A DNA stretch of 64,000 nt, taken from assembly GCA_016715065.1 (NCBI GenBank), contig JADKBN010000004.1:62001-126000 (forward strand), read 5' to 3'. A program made the position numbers and the translations under genes. The notes beneath the pieces were generated by a model. The model searched no databases, was not told the DNA's origin, and worked only from the letters and a program-made list of their open reading frames with translations. Source of the DNA: Fibrobacterota bacterium. Lineage in GTDB: Bacteria > Fibrobacterota > Fibrobacteria > UBA5070. This document shows, one piece after another, positions 1 to 9,267 of the stretch (position 1 is its first letter; the number at the start of each line of letters is the position of its first letter).

Positions 1-1191
1 GTGAAGCCGGTTCCTGCCGGTCGCTGGACGGACTCGGCCGGGAATCGGCCTTTGGCCACCCACCCCTGGGTGATCGTGACGGGGCCCCAACGCGCTCCGA
101 CTTCGGGCTACTTCCTCGATCGCAACGGGGACGGAGCCGCCGACCACCTCGGCTTGGTCTTCGCGTTGCCGCCACAGCTTTCGGCCACGGTGTCGGGCAC
201 TTGGACGAATGCGGACGGAAGCTCGGTTCCCTGGCGGATCGATTCTTCCGCCTGGATGCCCAATGGCCTGGCGTTGCAAATTCTGCCCATCGGGCCGTTT
301 GCCAAGGGAACCACCACCGTGCCGCCGGGAACGGCAGGCACATGGACCTCCGCTGGCTGGCCCGGAGCTTTCCCTGTGGCAGACAGTTTGGAGCCGGTGT
401 TGGTGCGGGCGCAGCTGCGCTACGCATCGGATGCAGGTGTGCCAGACACGCTGCGCGTTCGTTGGAGCGAAGCGGGGGCATGGAAGGGAGGCGAGGTCAT
501 CGAATGGGCCGGTCGTCTGGGACAGCTGACCCTGCCACGTCCTGTGCTCGTGGATGCCGATGCGCAGGGGGCGATGTTGTTGATCCAGGCGGATTCCTTG
601 GGTATGCGCCGTGGAGATTCGCTGCGCTTGTTTCCCTCCGCTACCGGCGTACAGGATCTTGGCGGCCGCATCGCTGCCCTCCATTCCTGGGTCCCGCTTG
701 AGCTCGGAAAACGTCCTGTCCGACTGGAAAGCACCATGCGCAACTACATCGACATCCCGGCGGGAACCCCTCCTGCCACGGGCGGTCCGATGTTCTTGCA
801 GATTCGTGCTCGCCCTGAGCGCGGCAGTGCCGACACCCTGTGGAACCGCATCGATGGAGTCGCCTTGCCGGTCACCGGACCGTACCTGGACTTTTCGCTT
901 GCCTTGAACCGGCCCATTTCCGGAAGTGTCCACATTTTCGACAACAGCGGTGTCCATGTGGTTTCGGCAAGCCTCGCACCGGTGGAAGATCTGTACCGCA
1001 AGGGTGAACTTCCCACCGATGGCTCTGGCATGTACCAGGTCCAGATGGGTTGGACGGGCGACGACACCAAGGGCAAGCCCGTGGCGTCCGGAGTCTATTA
1101 CATGCGGCTCATCCTGAAGGATGTCTCCGACAACACCGCTGTATTCCTGTCCAACCGGGTCGTCCCGATGGGAATCCACCGTGGCAAGTGA
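1..1191 (+). CDS. C-terminal part of a giant secreted multidomain protein (5' end outside window)
   Basis: The frame is open from the first base, so the GTG at base 1 is not a credible start and the gene begins upstream. The 396 visible residues match, end to end, the last ~380 residues of the two GH9 proteins that follow. They contain an Ig-like unit with a calcium-type loop (DRNGDGAAD, residues 40-48), a segment with the signature PDTLRVRWSE (near residue 147), and a FlgD-like beta-sandwich tail (WTGDDTKGKPVASGVYYMR) ending in basic residues (GIHRGK). There is no catalytic motif in the visible part. By analogy with its neighbours it is probably an exported polysaccharide-active or adhesive protein; the activity cannot be named. 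The tail may serve secretion or surface anchoring, which is inference. Confidence 0.85.
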   Translation: MKPVPAGRWTDSAGNRPLATHPWVIVTGPQRAPTSGYFLDRNGDGAADHLGLVFALPPQLSATVSGTWTNADGSSVPWRIDSSAWMPNGLALQILPIGPFAKGTTTVPPGTAGTWTSAGWPGAFPVADSLEPVLVRAQLRYASDAGVPDTLRVRWSEAGAWKGGEVIEWAGRLGQLTLPRPVLVDADAQGAMLLIQADSLGMRRGDSLRLFPSATGVQDLGGRIAALHSWVPLELGKRPVRLESTMRNYIDIPAGTPPATGGPMFLQIRARPERGSADTLWNRIDGVALPVTGPYLDFSLALNRPISGSVHIFDNSGVHVVSASLAPVEDLYRKGELPTDGSGMYQVQMGWTGDDTKGKPVASGVYYMRLILKDVSDNTAVFLSNRVVPMGIHRGK

Positions 1192-1194
1192 GGT

Positions 1195-1223
1195 TTTACC
1201 GGGGGTGCGAATTGGTGTACACT
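1195..1223 (+). promoter_or_regulatory. Possible sigma70-type promoter for the GH9 gene
   Basis: TTTACC (1195-1200) and TACACT (1218-1223) are separated by 17 nt, with four of six consensus matches each. Transcription from here would give a leader of about 100 nt before the GTG at 1333. The match is modest and the gene could equally be read through from upstream. Confidence 0.3.
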
Positions 1224-1332
1224 GAGAGGGACCGGATTTCTTTTTTCCATCGGGAATGCATCGCTTTGGGCGGTGGTCCCGGTTATCGTCGAGTATAGTC
1301 CAGGAAACCCGCTGGACAGCAGGGAGTGCAAC

Positions 1333-4300
1333 GTGAGCCGTCGAACAAATCTTTTGACCTTCGGGCTCCTTGCGTTGTGCTCCCAGGTCGCCTTTACCGC
1401 CCCGATGCCGTATGACTCGATCGGCAACCCCTTGAACAACGCATCTTCGTTGGATCGCGAGGTGCAACGCAAGGGTGATCTGTTGAACCTGGTGCCCAAC
1501 CGGGTGAGGGTGAACCAAGCGGGATATCGCCAGCGCGACGTGGTCCTGGGGCTCGCGCAGTTCTACTACGTGGGCACGGCCCTCACCTATTCGGTGGTCA
1601 ACGATGCTCGCGTACCGGTGGCCAACGGTACGCTTTCGCCCAAGGGCGCGGTCACGGTTTCTGGGCAGATCAATCCCACCGCGTCCAATTCCGCCGAGCA
1701 TCAAACTGGCGGCAACGGAGATTGGAAGACCGGCTATCCCATGACGGGGACCCTCGTTTCCGGTCCGCTCATGGCCGGAATTCTTCCCGCCACCTTGCCG
1801 GCCGGACGCTACCGGATCTTGGTGGGCGCCGACAGTTCCGTGCCGTTTATTGTCAGCGACAACGTCTATGCCATGGCCCGCGACGCGGCCCTCAAGTTTT
1901 TCGGGGTGGCTCGCTCGGGCGATTACGAGTCGTGGTTCCACCCGAACTCCCACATGTGGGACGGATGGTTGTTCGACACCACCGCCAGGAACCCCGACGG
2001 CACCTTCACCTACAAGGGTGCGCTCAAAGGGGGCTGGTACGATTGCGGCAACCACTTGAAGGAAGCGCGGACCATCAGCTATCCGCTGGCCGCGTTGGGC
2101 ATGCTCGCGGCCACCATGCCGGAAAAGGATGCGGACAATTACGCGCTCAACCAGGGTGTCGCGCGCCCACAGCCCACCGATGGCATCCCGGACGTTCTGC
2201 GGGAGGCCTGGGTGGGTTCGCAGTTCGTGTTCAACTCGTGGCGTCTGGCCAAGGGCAAGGCCGCCGACATGATCCTTTCGGTGGGCGATCCCGGTCCCGA
2301 TTTCGGTTGGTGGGGAAGGCCGGAAAACCAGGATGCCGTGTTGTCTCCTCGTCGTGGAGGGCGCAGCGAACGGGTGTTGTTGAAGAATTGGGGATCGGGC
2401 TCGATGGGCGACTTTGCCGCCGGACTTGCCTTCACTTCCCGCAAGTACCGCGTGTACAGCCCAAGTTTCGCCGATTCCGCGCTTACCATCGCCAAGGCGA
2501 TGTACGAAACTGCCAAGACCACCAACCGCAAAGAAACCGCTCCCGACTACGCGGGCGATGCGGTGCTGTACGATGACCTCGCTTTGGCCGCGGTGGCCTT
2601 GCTCTGGGCCACGGGAGACACCAAGTACCTGAAGGAAATCGCCTACACGGCGGGGATGCCCAACGGAAGCGGTGCGGTTTGCGCACCCTCAGGCTTCGGG
2701 CAAGGTTTCGAGACCACGCGATTCCAGGGCGGGTTCTTCGGGTGCGGATCGGATGGCATGAAGAAAAATGGCGGACCCACCGATTATGGCTCCGTGAACA
2801 CCCTGGCGCTGTATTCCTTCGCCAAGCTCATCCTGGTCAACGCCGACACGGCAAAAAACTACGGCATCACCGCCGCGCAACGCGACACGCTTTTGCTGCG
2901 CACCATCAACCAGACACCCGGCCCCACCTGGGGACAACTGGGCAACGCCTTTTTCACGATTCCTGTCGGTGGGCAGTACGACCAACCCATCCGTTTGTCC
3001 TATGACAGTATTTGGTACGCCATGGGCCAGGGATACGGCAAGACCGGCTGGTGGAACAAGTACCAGTTCGGAAATCTGGCGGACCTGTACATGTACTACG
3101 ACATGAGTTCGCTGGTGGATGGGCGCGCCATCCTGGACAAACCGGGGAACACCGATTGGAAGCGCAAGGAAGTGCTGCGCGTGCTCTTGGGCGGTCTCAA
3201 CTACATGTTCGGCACCAATGCGCTGGACCTGTCCTATCTGTACGGCATCGGACGGAAGAACCCGATGCACCCGCACCATCGCAGTTCCAATCCGGAAGGC
3301 AAGAACGTGCCGGGGGCCTACTACTACTACCAGATTCCGGTGGGTGGCCTGTACGGCGGACTCATGACGGGTCCGACCAATTCCGAAGTGCTGCGCGAAT
3401 ATTTCGATACTCCGGTGGGACAGACCGAAGCCAACTGCCCGGATGCCCAGGCGGTGGTGATGATTCCGCTGATGGGCTTGGCGTCGGAAGCGCCGGTCGG
3501 TCCTCCCATGCCCACCGTGAAGGTGCTGTACACCACCGACACCCTGGCCGTGGTGCAGGTGGATCTGGACAAGTGGGGATGGGTGTTGCTGGGCATCGGA
3601 GCGGATTCGGCGCTGGCCACCCAGACGCGCATCCTGCCAGGCAACGACACCGGCAACGTGATCCGGGTGGCCATCGGTGGACTGAAGCCCGGCACGCAAT
3701 ACTTCTTCCATGTGGTCTCCACTGACCTGGGCGGATTGTCGTCCAAGGTTTCCAAATGGCCCAACGGCCTGAAGGACTCCATCCCCTTCAGCTTCGTGAC
3801 AAAGCCTGTCCCACCGGTTCCGCCCCTCTACGGCAACATCAAGGTCTGCAACGTCACGTCCGATTCCGCCGAGGTCCTGTGGGCAACTCCCAACGGGGAA
3901 TACTTCTCCAGCGTGATGTGGGCCGACAGCGCGTCCTGGAAGGCCAACAGGTTCAATGTGACGGATTCCGACGCGGTGGGCAACGTGCCGGTGCGGTTCC
4001 ATCGGGTGAAGCTCAAGGGGCTCAAGCCCAAGACCACCTACTACTTCAAGGTAGGCACCCAAGGCGCGTACAACGCCATGGAGGGCTGCTTCCGCACTCC
4101 CAACGAGGACGTGAAGTTCGACATCCGCACCACCCACTACACCTGGGGCGGCAAGCCCGCCATGGGGATCAGCGTCCTCAACCAGAACGAAAAGCTCTTC
4201 GATTCGCTCCAGATCCGCCTGTACGTGAACGGCACGCGGGCGGAACTCCTGGACCTGGCCGCGCGCGTGGACATCGCGTTCAAGTACCGATCGGACGCGT

Positions 4301-7300
4301 TCATCGATTCGGGGCTGTTCGCGTACACCAAGAACGTCTCCAAGTCGCGGCCCAAGCTGATCGATCCCACCTGTCCGGCCGCCACCCAATCCTGTGCGTG
4401 GTACTTCGATCTGCCCATGTACGGGGCCACCATGGATCCGTTGGCCCGCTGGCGCCTGGACGTGGTTTTCGATCGCCACCTTCTTGCCCGCGATACCACC
4501 GAAATCCTGGACCAGCCTCCCACACACGATCCGTTCGCCGTGGGCGGCCAGGATTGGTCCATGCGCGCCCACGTGGCCGGATCGGACAACGGGCTCTCGC
4601 CGGTGGACTATGCGGGCGTGCCAGCCATGGGCAAGGAGGACATCGACAACAAGACCCAGGACATCCCGGTCAACCCGTACATCGCCGTGTACCGGCGCAA
4701 CGAGTTCGTGTACGGCTTCTCGCCCTCGGCGGTGGAGCAGAAGACCAAGCGGACAGTTTTCGCCATGGACGCGAGCTTCGACAAACCTTTCGATCTGCCA
4801 TTCGGGAACACCATCGAGATCGGAACGGGAACTTCCACCACGCTCAAGGGGACATTGAACCCGTACGACGTGATGATCCCCCAATCGAAGGGCTACATCA
4901 ACACCATCTGGGTCAACGGTACCGCCTTGACCAACGCGGAGCGCCGCGCCGCTTTGACGCGTCAGGCCGACGGCACCTGGAAGGTGGCATTGCCGTTGCG
5001 GTTTGTCACCGGGACCAACAAGGTGGACGTGACGTTCTTCGCCAGCGCCGATTCCACCGACACGCTGGATGCCACGGGCTGTTCGGAAGGCAAGGGTTGC
5101 GCGTTCTACAACGCCCATTGGTATGTCAACTACGTGTCCAATCTCACGACTTCGGTCTTGCAGGTGGTGGATGCCGCCGACAGGGCGCTGGGCTTGGTTG
5201 CTCCTGACAGTTCCCGTCTGATCGTGCGGGTCAAGGACGGAAACGCCAACCTCGCCAAGACCGCCGTCGACCAGGTGTCGGTGGTGGCGACCAATCGCCG
5301 CACGGGTCTTGGGTTCCCGCTTGTTTTGACGGAAACCGGCCTGAATACTGGGGTGTTCCAGACCGCAACCCTTTCGGTGGTTTCCGCGGCCGCGGCCGCC
5401 GGGCAGATTCAGATGGCGCCCGGAGATACGCTGGACCTGCGCTACCAGGATGCCTCCGACGCGGCCGATTCCAGCACCGCGCGCATCTGGGCCACCTCGG
5501 CCTGGCCGAGCCTGGTGTCCGGCTCGGTGGTGGCGGGTTGCGGTTCCAACCATGTGTCGGCGCGCCTGGACAAGGCGCTGGGTGCGGGGCTTGTACCTTC
5601 GGGGATCCAGCTTCTCCTGAATGCGGCATTCGAGGACAAGGTTCCGAAGACAGAAGGGGAGTTCTACAACTATTCGGGAACGTTGGCGGGCTGGACGGTT
5701 CAACACGTGGACATCGTCAATGGCTCGATCGCCACTTCGCTTTCGGCAGCACAAGGGATCCTCTCCCTGGATCTCAACGACGAGAATCCCGGATGGATCG
5801 GGCAGCGGGTGGCGACCACAACGGGTGGATCCGTCCGGTTGTCCCTGAAATACTCCGCCAACCTCGGCAAGTCTTCGACATCCCCCGACACCAAGCTGGC
5901 CGTGGTGCTCTGGAACGGAGTGGCGATCGATACTCTGGTCTGGGATGCCGTTGCGGAGCCGATCAGGTCTTGGAAGAGCGCGACGTGGGATCTCAGGACC
6001 ACCGGAAGCGATTCGATTCTGATTCGTTCGCTGATCGCCGGAAACGCGGGGATCATGGTGGACGACATCTCGCTGAAGGGGTTGACCCAGTCGACAACCT
6101 CCGTCCGTGATTCCATTTTGAGCGGCACGCTGGTCTTGACAGATGCTGTCGGTACGCCGATCCAGCAGTCGGCTTTGGCTCCCGCGGACATCACGGTGCT
6201 TGCTTCCGGAGTCGACCTGCTCGTGCAGCCTGCGATCCCCACCGTGGCGGGCGTGACGGGTGGCACCTTGGAACTCCTGATCCGCACCATCGCGGGCAAG
6301 CTGACCACAACAAGAATCGTCTTGACGGATTCCGTGGGGCCGTGGATCGATTCGGCGAAGATCGTGGAGAACGTGGAAGGTCGCGCGGTGGACACATTGC
6401 TGGTCTGGACCTCCGAGCCGACGTTGTTCGCCGCGAAAACGTTTCCCGTGGTCCTCACGCGCGCCGGGGTCGCGGCGTCCACCGCGGGAATCGTGGTGGA
6501 TTCCTCATGGCTTTCCGATCCGGCCACCGGAAAGTGGACCTTCCTCCTGCGAGGAGGCGTGGTCCAGGCCCGCGATTTCATCCGCTGGAAGCCGGTCGGA
6601 GCGGATTTCTCCAGCCTGGTCGGGAACATGGTCGCCGGGGAACGGATCGTTTTCCGCGGCGCGGTCGGTCCGGCTGCGCCCCAGATCCGGGATTCGCTGG
6701 TGGTCGAGCGGACGGGCGCCTCCTGGACGACCTCGATCCATTTCAATGATCGCCCCGCGGAAACGACGACCGGTATGACGCTCCAAGCAGGTCGGCTGAC
6801 CGGCTACAACACGCAGAAGGGATACGATTTCTGGATCCAGCTCGACAGCGTGAAGGGGTTGGCCTTCGAGTGGTACCGATACCCTGCCATCGGGCTGCTG
6901 GGCCCCAACCAGTGGGGCAACATGGCCTACCATCGATTCGACGGATCCGTCACGACGGCCACCGCTTCGGTTCCGGCGGCAGCATCCGTCACCGACGCGC
7001 ACGGCATCCCCGCCCTCGACTGCCCGACGATGGCCCGCGAGGTCAAGCTCATCTCCCGGCCCGCTCCGTTTTCCCGCGCGTGGATCCTGGATACCGACGG
7101 CGACAGTCGCGCCGACCAGGTCCGGATGGTCTTCCGGAAGCTGCTGGTGGCCAAGGATCTGCCGGATTCCGTCGAGGTCCGATTCGGCACCGGGACCGAA
7201 CGCCGGTCGGCGGTGGTCTCGATGCTCGACGCGACGGACTCCAACCTGGTGATCCGGGTCCCGGCCTTCGCCTTCGGCTCCACCATCGGATCCGGACCGG

Positions 7301-8775
7301 ATGGATCGGGTACGCTGATCCTGTGGAAAAGCGCTTCGCCCAACGGCCCGTATCCGCTTTCCGACAGCGTCGGCCCCGCGGTTGTTTCGGCGGGACTTGT
7401 CTACGGCTCGGTGGTGGATACGCTGGATTTGGTCTTCTCGGAGCCCGTTGGGAAGGGAGGCGGAGTCGGGTGGATCACGTCCCGTCCCGCGACGGAACTG
7501 GGCACGCTCTATCTGCCGGATTCTGTCCAGCCTTCCCGCTGGCGTCTGCCGGTGGTCCAGGGGTCGGTTTTCCCCGGCGATTCCGTGCGGATGGGCCCGA
7601 CAAGCCGCTGGACCGAAGCCCATTTCCGCAAGGCCGGCGCCTCCCATCCTTGGATTCCCGTGACCGGCGGTGAACGCGCGCCGGTGGGCGGCTGGTACAA
7701 CGACGTCGACGGCGACGGTCGAGTGGACCAGGCGACCGTGGTGTTCGCCCTCGCTCCCCGGACCCGACCGGCATTCTCGTTATGGTGGCCCAACGCGGCG
7801 GGCGGACTGGATTCGGCGAGCATCGGCGCCGACACATGGGAACCTGGACCGGACGGAAAGACTCTGACCATTCCTGTTGGACCTTTCGCCAAAGGCGTCA
7901 CGTCCGCCTCCACCACCGTCCTTGGCAAGTGGATGTCTCCGACGGAGAGATGGTTTGCCATGAACGACAGCGTGCCACCGGTGCTGGTTTCCGCAGTGTT
8001 CCGCTATGGAGCCACGGAAAGCCATCCGGACACGCTTCGCGTGCGCTGGAGCGAACTTTCCACGGTCGACATCGCGGGCAATTTCCTTCGGCACAAATCG
8101 CGTGGCGCGGAGGCTCCCATCCTGCCGATCCAGTACCAGCCGGATCTGGACGGAATGGGCGGATTCCTGACCCTGCGGCCGGACACGGTCCAGCTGCGCA
8201 AGGGAGATTCCGCCTCGTTCCAGCTTGGATCCGCCTTCGATCGCTTCTTCGCGCGCGTCGGGGCCCGATCGCCCTACGTCCCGGTGGTGTTCGGGCCACG
8301 GCCCTCGCGTGTCGATTTCCGTCTGAAGCCGTACATGGAACTTCCCGCGCCGACCTCCCGTCCGGGCGACGCGTTCCAGATCTGGGTTCGCGGCCGCGGC
8401 GAGGACGTCTGGGTGGATTGCGACAGCGTGCCGGTGGCCGATACCCTCACCTCCTGGATCGGCGCGACGCTCACCATGAACCGGGTCCAGGAAGGCAGCG
8501 CGTACATCTACGACAACGCGGGGACGTTCGTTGCCACGGCGAATCTGGATCGCCTGATCGCCATGGCCGCCTCCGAGAAGCTTCCGATGGATGGCTCGGA
8601 AACCTTCCAGTTGCGGCTGTCGTGGGACGGACGCTCCACCAGAGGGAAATTCGTGGGAAGCGGTCCATACGTGATGAGGCTCCTTTTGAAGGACGCCGAT
8701 CCGGAAAATCCGCGTGGCCTGCCGGTGATCACCAATCGGGTTTACAAGTTGGGAATCAAGCGCTCCACGAAATAA
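1333..8775 (+). CDS. Giant secreted glycoside hydrolase family 9 (cellulase-type) multidomain protein
   Basis: I chose the GTG at 1333 because AGGGAG (1321-1326) lies 6 nt upstream and the protein then begins with a good signal peptide (RRTNLLTFGLLALCSQVAFTA). This gives 2480 residues. Order: CelD-type Ig domain (~56-165, VRVNQAGYR), GH9 catalytic domain (~175-715), two fibronectin III domains (~725-925), a beta-rich possibly carbohydrate-binding region, a DUF642/choice-of-anchor-C-like domain (~1430-1590), two calcium-loop Ig units (DTDGDSRAD near 1920, DVDGDGRVD near 2124) and a FlgD-like tail. GH9 enzymes cleave beta-1,4-glucans by inversion. The putative catalytic acid Glu699 (TEANCPDAQ) and the HPHHR motif (~646-650) are present. 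The Asp pair motif DAGD is D237-C-G-N240, so the expected base Asp is Asn. Activity is therefore doubtful; a binding role is possible. Confidence 0.9.
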   Translation: MSRRTNLLTFGLLALCSQVAFTAPMPYDSIGNPLNNASSLDREVQRKGDLLNLVPNRVRVNQAGYRQRDVVLGLAQFYYVGTALTYSVVNDARVPVANGTLSPKGAVTVSGQINPTASNSAEHQTGGNGDWKTGYPMTGTLVSGPLMAGILPATLPAGRYRILVGADSSVPFIVSDNVYAMARDAALKFFGVARSGDYESWFHPNSHMWDGWLFDTTARNPDGTFTYKGALKGGWYDCGNHLKEARTISYPLAALGMLAATMPEKDADNYALNQGVARPQPTDGIPDVLREAWVGSQFVFNSWRLAKGKAADMILSVGDPGPDFGWWGRPENQDAVLSPRRGGRSERVLLKNWGSGSMGDFAAGLAFTSRKYRVYSPSFADSALTIAKAMYETAKTTNRKETAPDYAGDAVLYDDLALAAVALLWATGDTKYLKEIAYTAGMPNGSGAVCAPSGFGQGFETTRFQGGFFGCGSDGMKKNGGPTDYGSVNTLALYSFAKLILVNADTAKNYGITAAQRDTLLLRTINQTPGPTWGQLGNAFFTIPVGGQYDQPIRLSYDSIWYAMGQGYGKTGWWNKYQFGNLADLYMYYDMSSLVDGRAILDKPGNTDWKRKEVLRVLLGGLNYMFGTNALDLSYLYGIGRKNPMHPHHRSSNPEGKNVPGAYYYYQIPVGGLYGGLMTGPTNSEVLREYFDTPVGQTEANCPDAQAVVMIPLMGLASEAPVGPPMPTVKVLYTTDTLAVVQVDLDKWGWVLLGIGADSALATQTRILPGNDTGNVIRVAIGGLKPGTQYFFHVVSTDLGGLSSKVSKWPNGLKDSIPFSFVTKPVPPVPPLYGNIKVCNVTSDSAEVLWATPNGEYFSSVMWADSASWKANRFNVTDSDAVGNVPVRFHRVKLKGLKPKTTYYFKVGTQGAYNAMEGCFRTPNEDVKFDIRTTHYTWGGKPAMGISVLNQNEKLFDSLQIRLYVNGTRAELLDLAARVDIAFKYRSDAFIDSGLFAYTKNVSKSRPKLIDPTCPAATQSCAWYFDLPMYGATMDPLARWRLDVVFDRHLLARDTTEILDQPPTHDPFAVGGQDWSMRAHVAGSDNGLSPVDYAGVPAMGKEDIDNKTQDIPVNPYIAVYRRNEFVYGFSPSAVEQKTKRTVFAMDASFDKPFDLPFGNTIEIGTGTSTTLKGTLNPYDVMIPQSKGYINTIWVNGTALTNAERRAALTRQADGTWKVALPLRFVTGTNKVDVTFFASADSTDTLDATGCSEGKGCAFYNAHWYVNYVSNLTTSVLQVVDAADRALGLVAPDSSRLIVRVKDGNANLAKTAVDQVSVVATNRRTGLGFPLVLTETGLNTGVFQTATLSVVSAAAAAGQIQMAPGDTLDLRYQDASDAADSSTARIWATSAWPSLVSGSVVAGCGSNHVSARLDKALGAGLVPSGIQLLLNAAFEDKVPKTEGEFYNYSGTLAGWTVQHVDIVNGSIATSLSAAQGILSLDLNDENPGWIGQRVATTTGGSVRLSLKYSANLGKSSTSPDTKLAVVLWNGVAIDTLVWDAVAEPIRSWKSATWDLRTTGSDSILIRSLIAGNAGIMVDDISLKGLTQSTTSVRDSILSGTLVLTDAVGTPIQQSALAPADITVLASGVDLLVQPAIPTVAGVTGGTLELLIRTIAGKLTTTRIVLTDSVGPWIDSAKIVENVEGRAVDTLLVWTSEPTLFAAKTFPVVLTRAGVAASTAGIVVDSSWLSDPATGKWTFLLRGGVVQARDFIRWKPVGADFSSLVGNMVAGERIVFRGAVGPAAPQIRDSLVVERTGASWTTSIHFNDRPAETTTGMTLQAGRLTGYNTQKGYDFWIQLDSVKGLAFEWYRYPAIGLLGPNQWGNMAYHRFDGSVTTATASVPAAASVTDAHGIPALDCPTMAREVKLISRPAPFSRAWILDTDGDSRADQVRMVFRKLLVAKDLPDSVEVRFGTGTERRSAVVSMLDATDSNLVIRVPAFAFGSTIGSGPDGSGTLILWKSASPNGPYPLSDSVGPAVVSAGLVYGSVVDTLDLVFSEPVGKGGGVGWITSRPATELGTLYLPDSVQPSRWRLPVVQGSVFPGDSVRMGPTSRWTEAHFRKAGASHPWIPVTGGERAPVGGWYNDVDGDGRVDQATVVFALAPRTRPAFSLWWPNAAGGLDSASIGADTWEPGPDGKTLTIPVGPFAKGVTSASTTVLGKWMSPTERWFAMNDSVPPVLVSAVFRYGATESHPDTLRVRWSELSTVDIAGNFLRHKSRGAEAPILPIQYQPDLDGMGGFLTLRPDTVQLRKGDSASFQLGSAFDRFFARVGARSPYVPVVFGPRPSRVDFRLKPYMELPAPTSRPGDAFQIWVRGRGEDVWVDCDSVPVADTLTSWIGATLTMNRVQEGSAYIYDNAGTFVATANLDRLIAMAASEKLPMDGSETFQLRLSWDGRSTRGKFVGSGPYVMRLLLKDADPENPRGLPVITNRVYKLGIKRSTK

Positions 8776-8841
8776 GGTGGGGCGCCATCCCGAACCGAAG
8801 CGAACTCTTCGGCAACGGGCGAATCGAAACGAGGGACGACG

Positions 8842-9168
8842 ATGGCGCTGAAATGGTTGGCGATGGCCTTGTTCGTGGCGGCTGCCGCGCAGGCGCAGAG
8901 CATCGACAAAAACTGCATGACCTGCGACCGGCGAAGCCTCGATTCGCTCAACACGATCATCGGCCCGGTGCGGGTGAACCAGGTGGGCTACCGCACCGAC
9001 GATCCGCACAAACGGGCGATGGTGGGCGCACCGGGCGCCGCCACCTTCCAGGTCCTGCGCCAAAACGGCACGCAGGCGTATTCCGGCACGCTCAAGGACC
9101 AGGGTGAATTCCCCTACAAGGGGCGCATCCTGGTGACGGGCTACTACAACTCGATCACTCCGCTGTAA
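8842..9168 (+). CDS. N-terminal fragment of second GH9 protein, cut by in-frame TAA
   Basis: ATG at 8842 is preceded by GAGGG (8831-8835) at 6 nt, and the product starts with a signal peptide (MALKWLAMALFVAAAAQAQ) followed by the start of a CelD-type Ig domain (GPVRVNQVGYRTDDPHKRA). The TAA at 9166-9168 ends it after 108 residues. The same frame continues open and homologous immediately after (KFRNTNDTD onward), so this is one gene with a single nonsense codon. TAC-AAG in place of TAA-AAG would restore it. It could be a true mutation, a recoded stop or a sequencing error. On its own the fragment lacks any catalytic domain. Confidence 0.75.
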   Translation: MALKWLAMALFVAAAAQAQSIDKNCMTCDRRSLDSLNTIIGPVRVNQVGYRTDDPHKRAMVGAPGAATFQVLRQNGTQAYSGTLKDQGEFPYKGRILVTGYYNSITPL

Positions 9169-9267
9169 AAGTTCCGCAACACCAACGACACCGATTCCGC
9201 CGGCGGCGGCAAGGAACGGATCTCCTCGGCGGATTTCGGCGGACTGACGGAAACCGGCACCTTCCGG

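Noticed and set aside
2689..5754. 1021-codon open frame on the minus strand
   Set aside because: Antisense to the GH9 gene; codon-phase shadow common in GC-rich coding DNA, with His/Arg/Gly-rich composition and no domain.
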